A DNA stretch of 64,000 nucleotides, taken from positions 42,517 to 106,516 of the forward strand of contig CAJUTV010000013.1 of NCBI GenBank assembly GCA_910589305.1, read 5' to 3'. The position numbers were made by a program, and so were the translations under genes. This stretch comes from an uncultured Lachnospira sp. (GTDB lineage Bacteria; Bacillota; Clostridia; Lachnospirales; Lachnospiraceae). The notes beneath the pieces were generated by a model that searched no databases, had not been told where the DNA came from, and saw nothing but the letters and a program-made list of their open reading frames with translations. The stretch's first letter is position 1; each line of letters starts with the position of its first letter. Below are positions 63,116 through 64,000 of the stretch, one piece after another.

Positions 63116-63439
63116 TTAAATCTGTTGAAATAACTCAGCTTCTAATTCTTTGACAACTTCTAAAGGTAACTCAGCACAATCTGCTATTTCTTCCAAAGAA
63201 TACTTCTTTTTAAGCAACATACGTTTTGCTGTTTCTATATTAGTTTCATACCTTGCTTTATGCACTGCTTCATGCACTTCACTCTCAATATAAGAACGCA
63301 TAATCTCCTCTTCATCATATAATACCATCATAATATCAATGACCTCCTTCTCTCTGCTTTCAAGATATTCTCTCAAAACATTTCTATCTTTACAAATTCG
63401 GATTGCCTCTAAAATGGATTTCTGTGTCCTTCCATACAA
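63116..63439 (-). pseudogene. C-terminal fragment of an Rpn-type nuclease/transposase-related protein
   Basis: 107 residues: EAIRICKDRNVLREYLESREKEVIDIMMVLYDEEEIMRSYIESE-like start, then ETAKRMLLKKKYSLEEIADCAELPLEVVKELE. This helical C-terminus is typical of Rpn/PD-(D/E)XK family proteins of Lachnospiraceae, but the ~200-residue nuclease part is missing and a stop lies just upstream in frame. Could be translated as a short stand-alone protein; more likely a truncated gene. Confidence 0.6.
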
Positions 63440-63540
63440 GGCTATCTGCTCATTACATACTTTTGTAAATTTATATATTAAAACAATAAATGACTTATAC
63501 TATAAATATAATCATGGTCTTTATTATTTAAATACAAAAG

Positions 63541-63667
63541 TTAAGCGGATATTCGCAATCCGCTACGCTACTTGCTTATAACCTCATAGCTACTATCGTA
63601 ACGCAAGTCCCCACCCCCACTTATGCTTTTGCAGCATTGAAGTGGGGGACTTCCTTGATGAGGTTAA
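63541..63667 (+). repeat. Structured intergenic repeat, copy G (best preserved)
   Basis: TTAAGCGGATATTCGCAATC-type terminal palindrome (AGCGGAT/ATCCGCT), outer stem TAACCTCAT/ATGAGGTTA, inner stem AAGTCCCC-CCCCACTT / AAGTGGGGGACTT with a ~20-nt loop. Nearly the same as copy B in reverse. Confidence 0.85.
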
Positions 63668-63953
63668 ATAATGGCACTATCGAAAAAATTATCAAATCTT
63701 TTTTTTTAAGAGTACAACACCATATAAAAATTAGTGCTATAATAACTTTTCTATATTATACAACTGTAATTTGCGGTCATGGCTATTTCCGTGACAAACT
63801 CATGACAAAAAAAGGTATGAATAGTTGGTAAAACTTGGTAAAATATGGGAAATCTAAAAAAATCCAAATTTGAATCTTATAATAATTTTTTTCACCAATA
63901 TTGGCATTATTTTGTCACATGACAAATTTTAAAATCAACTTTCACAAATCAGG

Positions 63954-63974
63954 ACCACCAGCTAAGCTGGTGGT
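63954..63974. repeat. Perfect hairpin at the right edge, possible IS200/IS605-type end
   Basis: ACCACCAGC-TAA-GCTGGTGGT, 9-bp stem with a 3-nt loop, followed by a smaller GGCT-ATA-AGCC hairpin. Subterminal hairpins of this kind mark ends of IS200/IS605 elements, so an insertion sequence may start here, beyond the window. Confidence 0.4.
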
Positions 63975-64000
63975 TTGCTCTGCGGCTATAAGCCTGTGAT

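Larger units (their letters stand above)
63440..64000. other. Right-edge intergenic region
   Basis: 560 bp holding repeat copy G (63541-63667), AT-rich DNA without a convincing gene, and a strong hairpin at 63954-63974 near the window end. Confidence 0.55.

Noticed and set aside
1..64000. tRNA, rRNA, tmRNA or riboswitch genes
   Set aside because: I looked for T-arm signatures and known riboswitch cores in the intergenic regions and saw none that I could support.

Overview
The window is a low-GC, AT-rich chromosomal segment of a Firmicute, best read as a Clostridia/Lachnospiraceae member close to pectin-degrading Lachnospira. This rests on spoVG, cwlD, mecA, a GlgC/GlgD pair, a two-subunit AtpZ/AtpI leader to the ATP synthase operon, a DUF1858 protein, and two large secreted pectinesterases ending in dockerin-like repeats. 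The genus is an inference; no rRNA or tRNA gene is visible. Most genes lie on the minus strand. The gene set (pth-mfd, spoVG, prs, rpsF-ssb-rpsR, rplI-dnaB, gdpP, atp operon) is the kind that sits near the origin in Bacillus, but dnaA itself is absent.

Layout. 1-0.4 kb: 3'-truncated secreted protein. 0.8-6.2 kb: DRE-TIM aldolase-like gene, then pth-mfd. 7-12.8 kb: a 1566-residue pectinesterase divergent from an AraC-type regulator. 12.9-15.9 kb: spoVG and glgC-glgD. 16.4-21.6 kb (plus strand): murC, a DnaA-box cluster, a DnaD-domain gene, a DnaI/DnaC-like helicase loader and prs. 21.8-28.7 kb: class A PBP, an 825-residue extracytoplasmic protein, a SAM methyltransferase and a YwmB-like gene. 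28.8-36.0 kb: complete ATP synthase operon atpZ-atpI-atpBEFHAGDC, with a c subunit carrying a Na+-type signature. 36.2-39.3 kb: DUF402 gene convergent with sua5-ywlE-rpiB-dCMP deaminase. 39.7-42.7 kb: cwlD and an unusual kinase/ParA-like pair. 43-45 kb: mecA, DUF1858 protein, a small ferredoxin. 45.2-49 kb: gdpP-rplI-dnaB. 49.4-52.1 kb: second pectinesterase. 52.6-54 kb: DUF951, rpsF, ssb, rpsR. 54.2-58.5 kb: sugar nucleotidyltransferase and an overlapping Wzz-like / degenerate BY-kinase-like / Sir2 cluster. 58.5-61.7 kb: lipoprotein and a sigma/anti-sigma/His-rich secreted protein cassette. 62-64 kb: accessory region with an unannotated type I toxin-antitoxin-like locus, direct repeats and Rpn-family debris.

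Functional links. The two pectinesterases and the AraC regulator fit pectin use. Cell-envelope and cell-cycle genes (murC, PBP, gdpP, DnaD/DnaI, dnaB, ssb) form a second theme. Best candidates for something undescribed: the 27-residue hydrophobic peptide with a convergent small RNA; a protein kinase fused to a MinD-like domain and overlapping a second ParA-like gene; the ECF sigma/RsgI-like/His-rich cassette; the Wzz-Sir2 cluster; and a structured ~120-bp intergenic repeat present at least seven times, often directly 3' of genes.

Many starts were moved from the longest reading frame to a downstream codon with a proper Shine-Dalgarno sequence; each such choice is explained. All similarity statements come from recognising sequence motifs by eye; no search was run.
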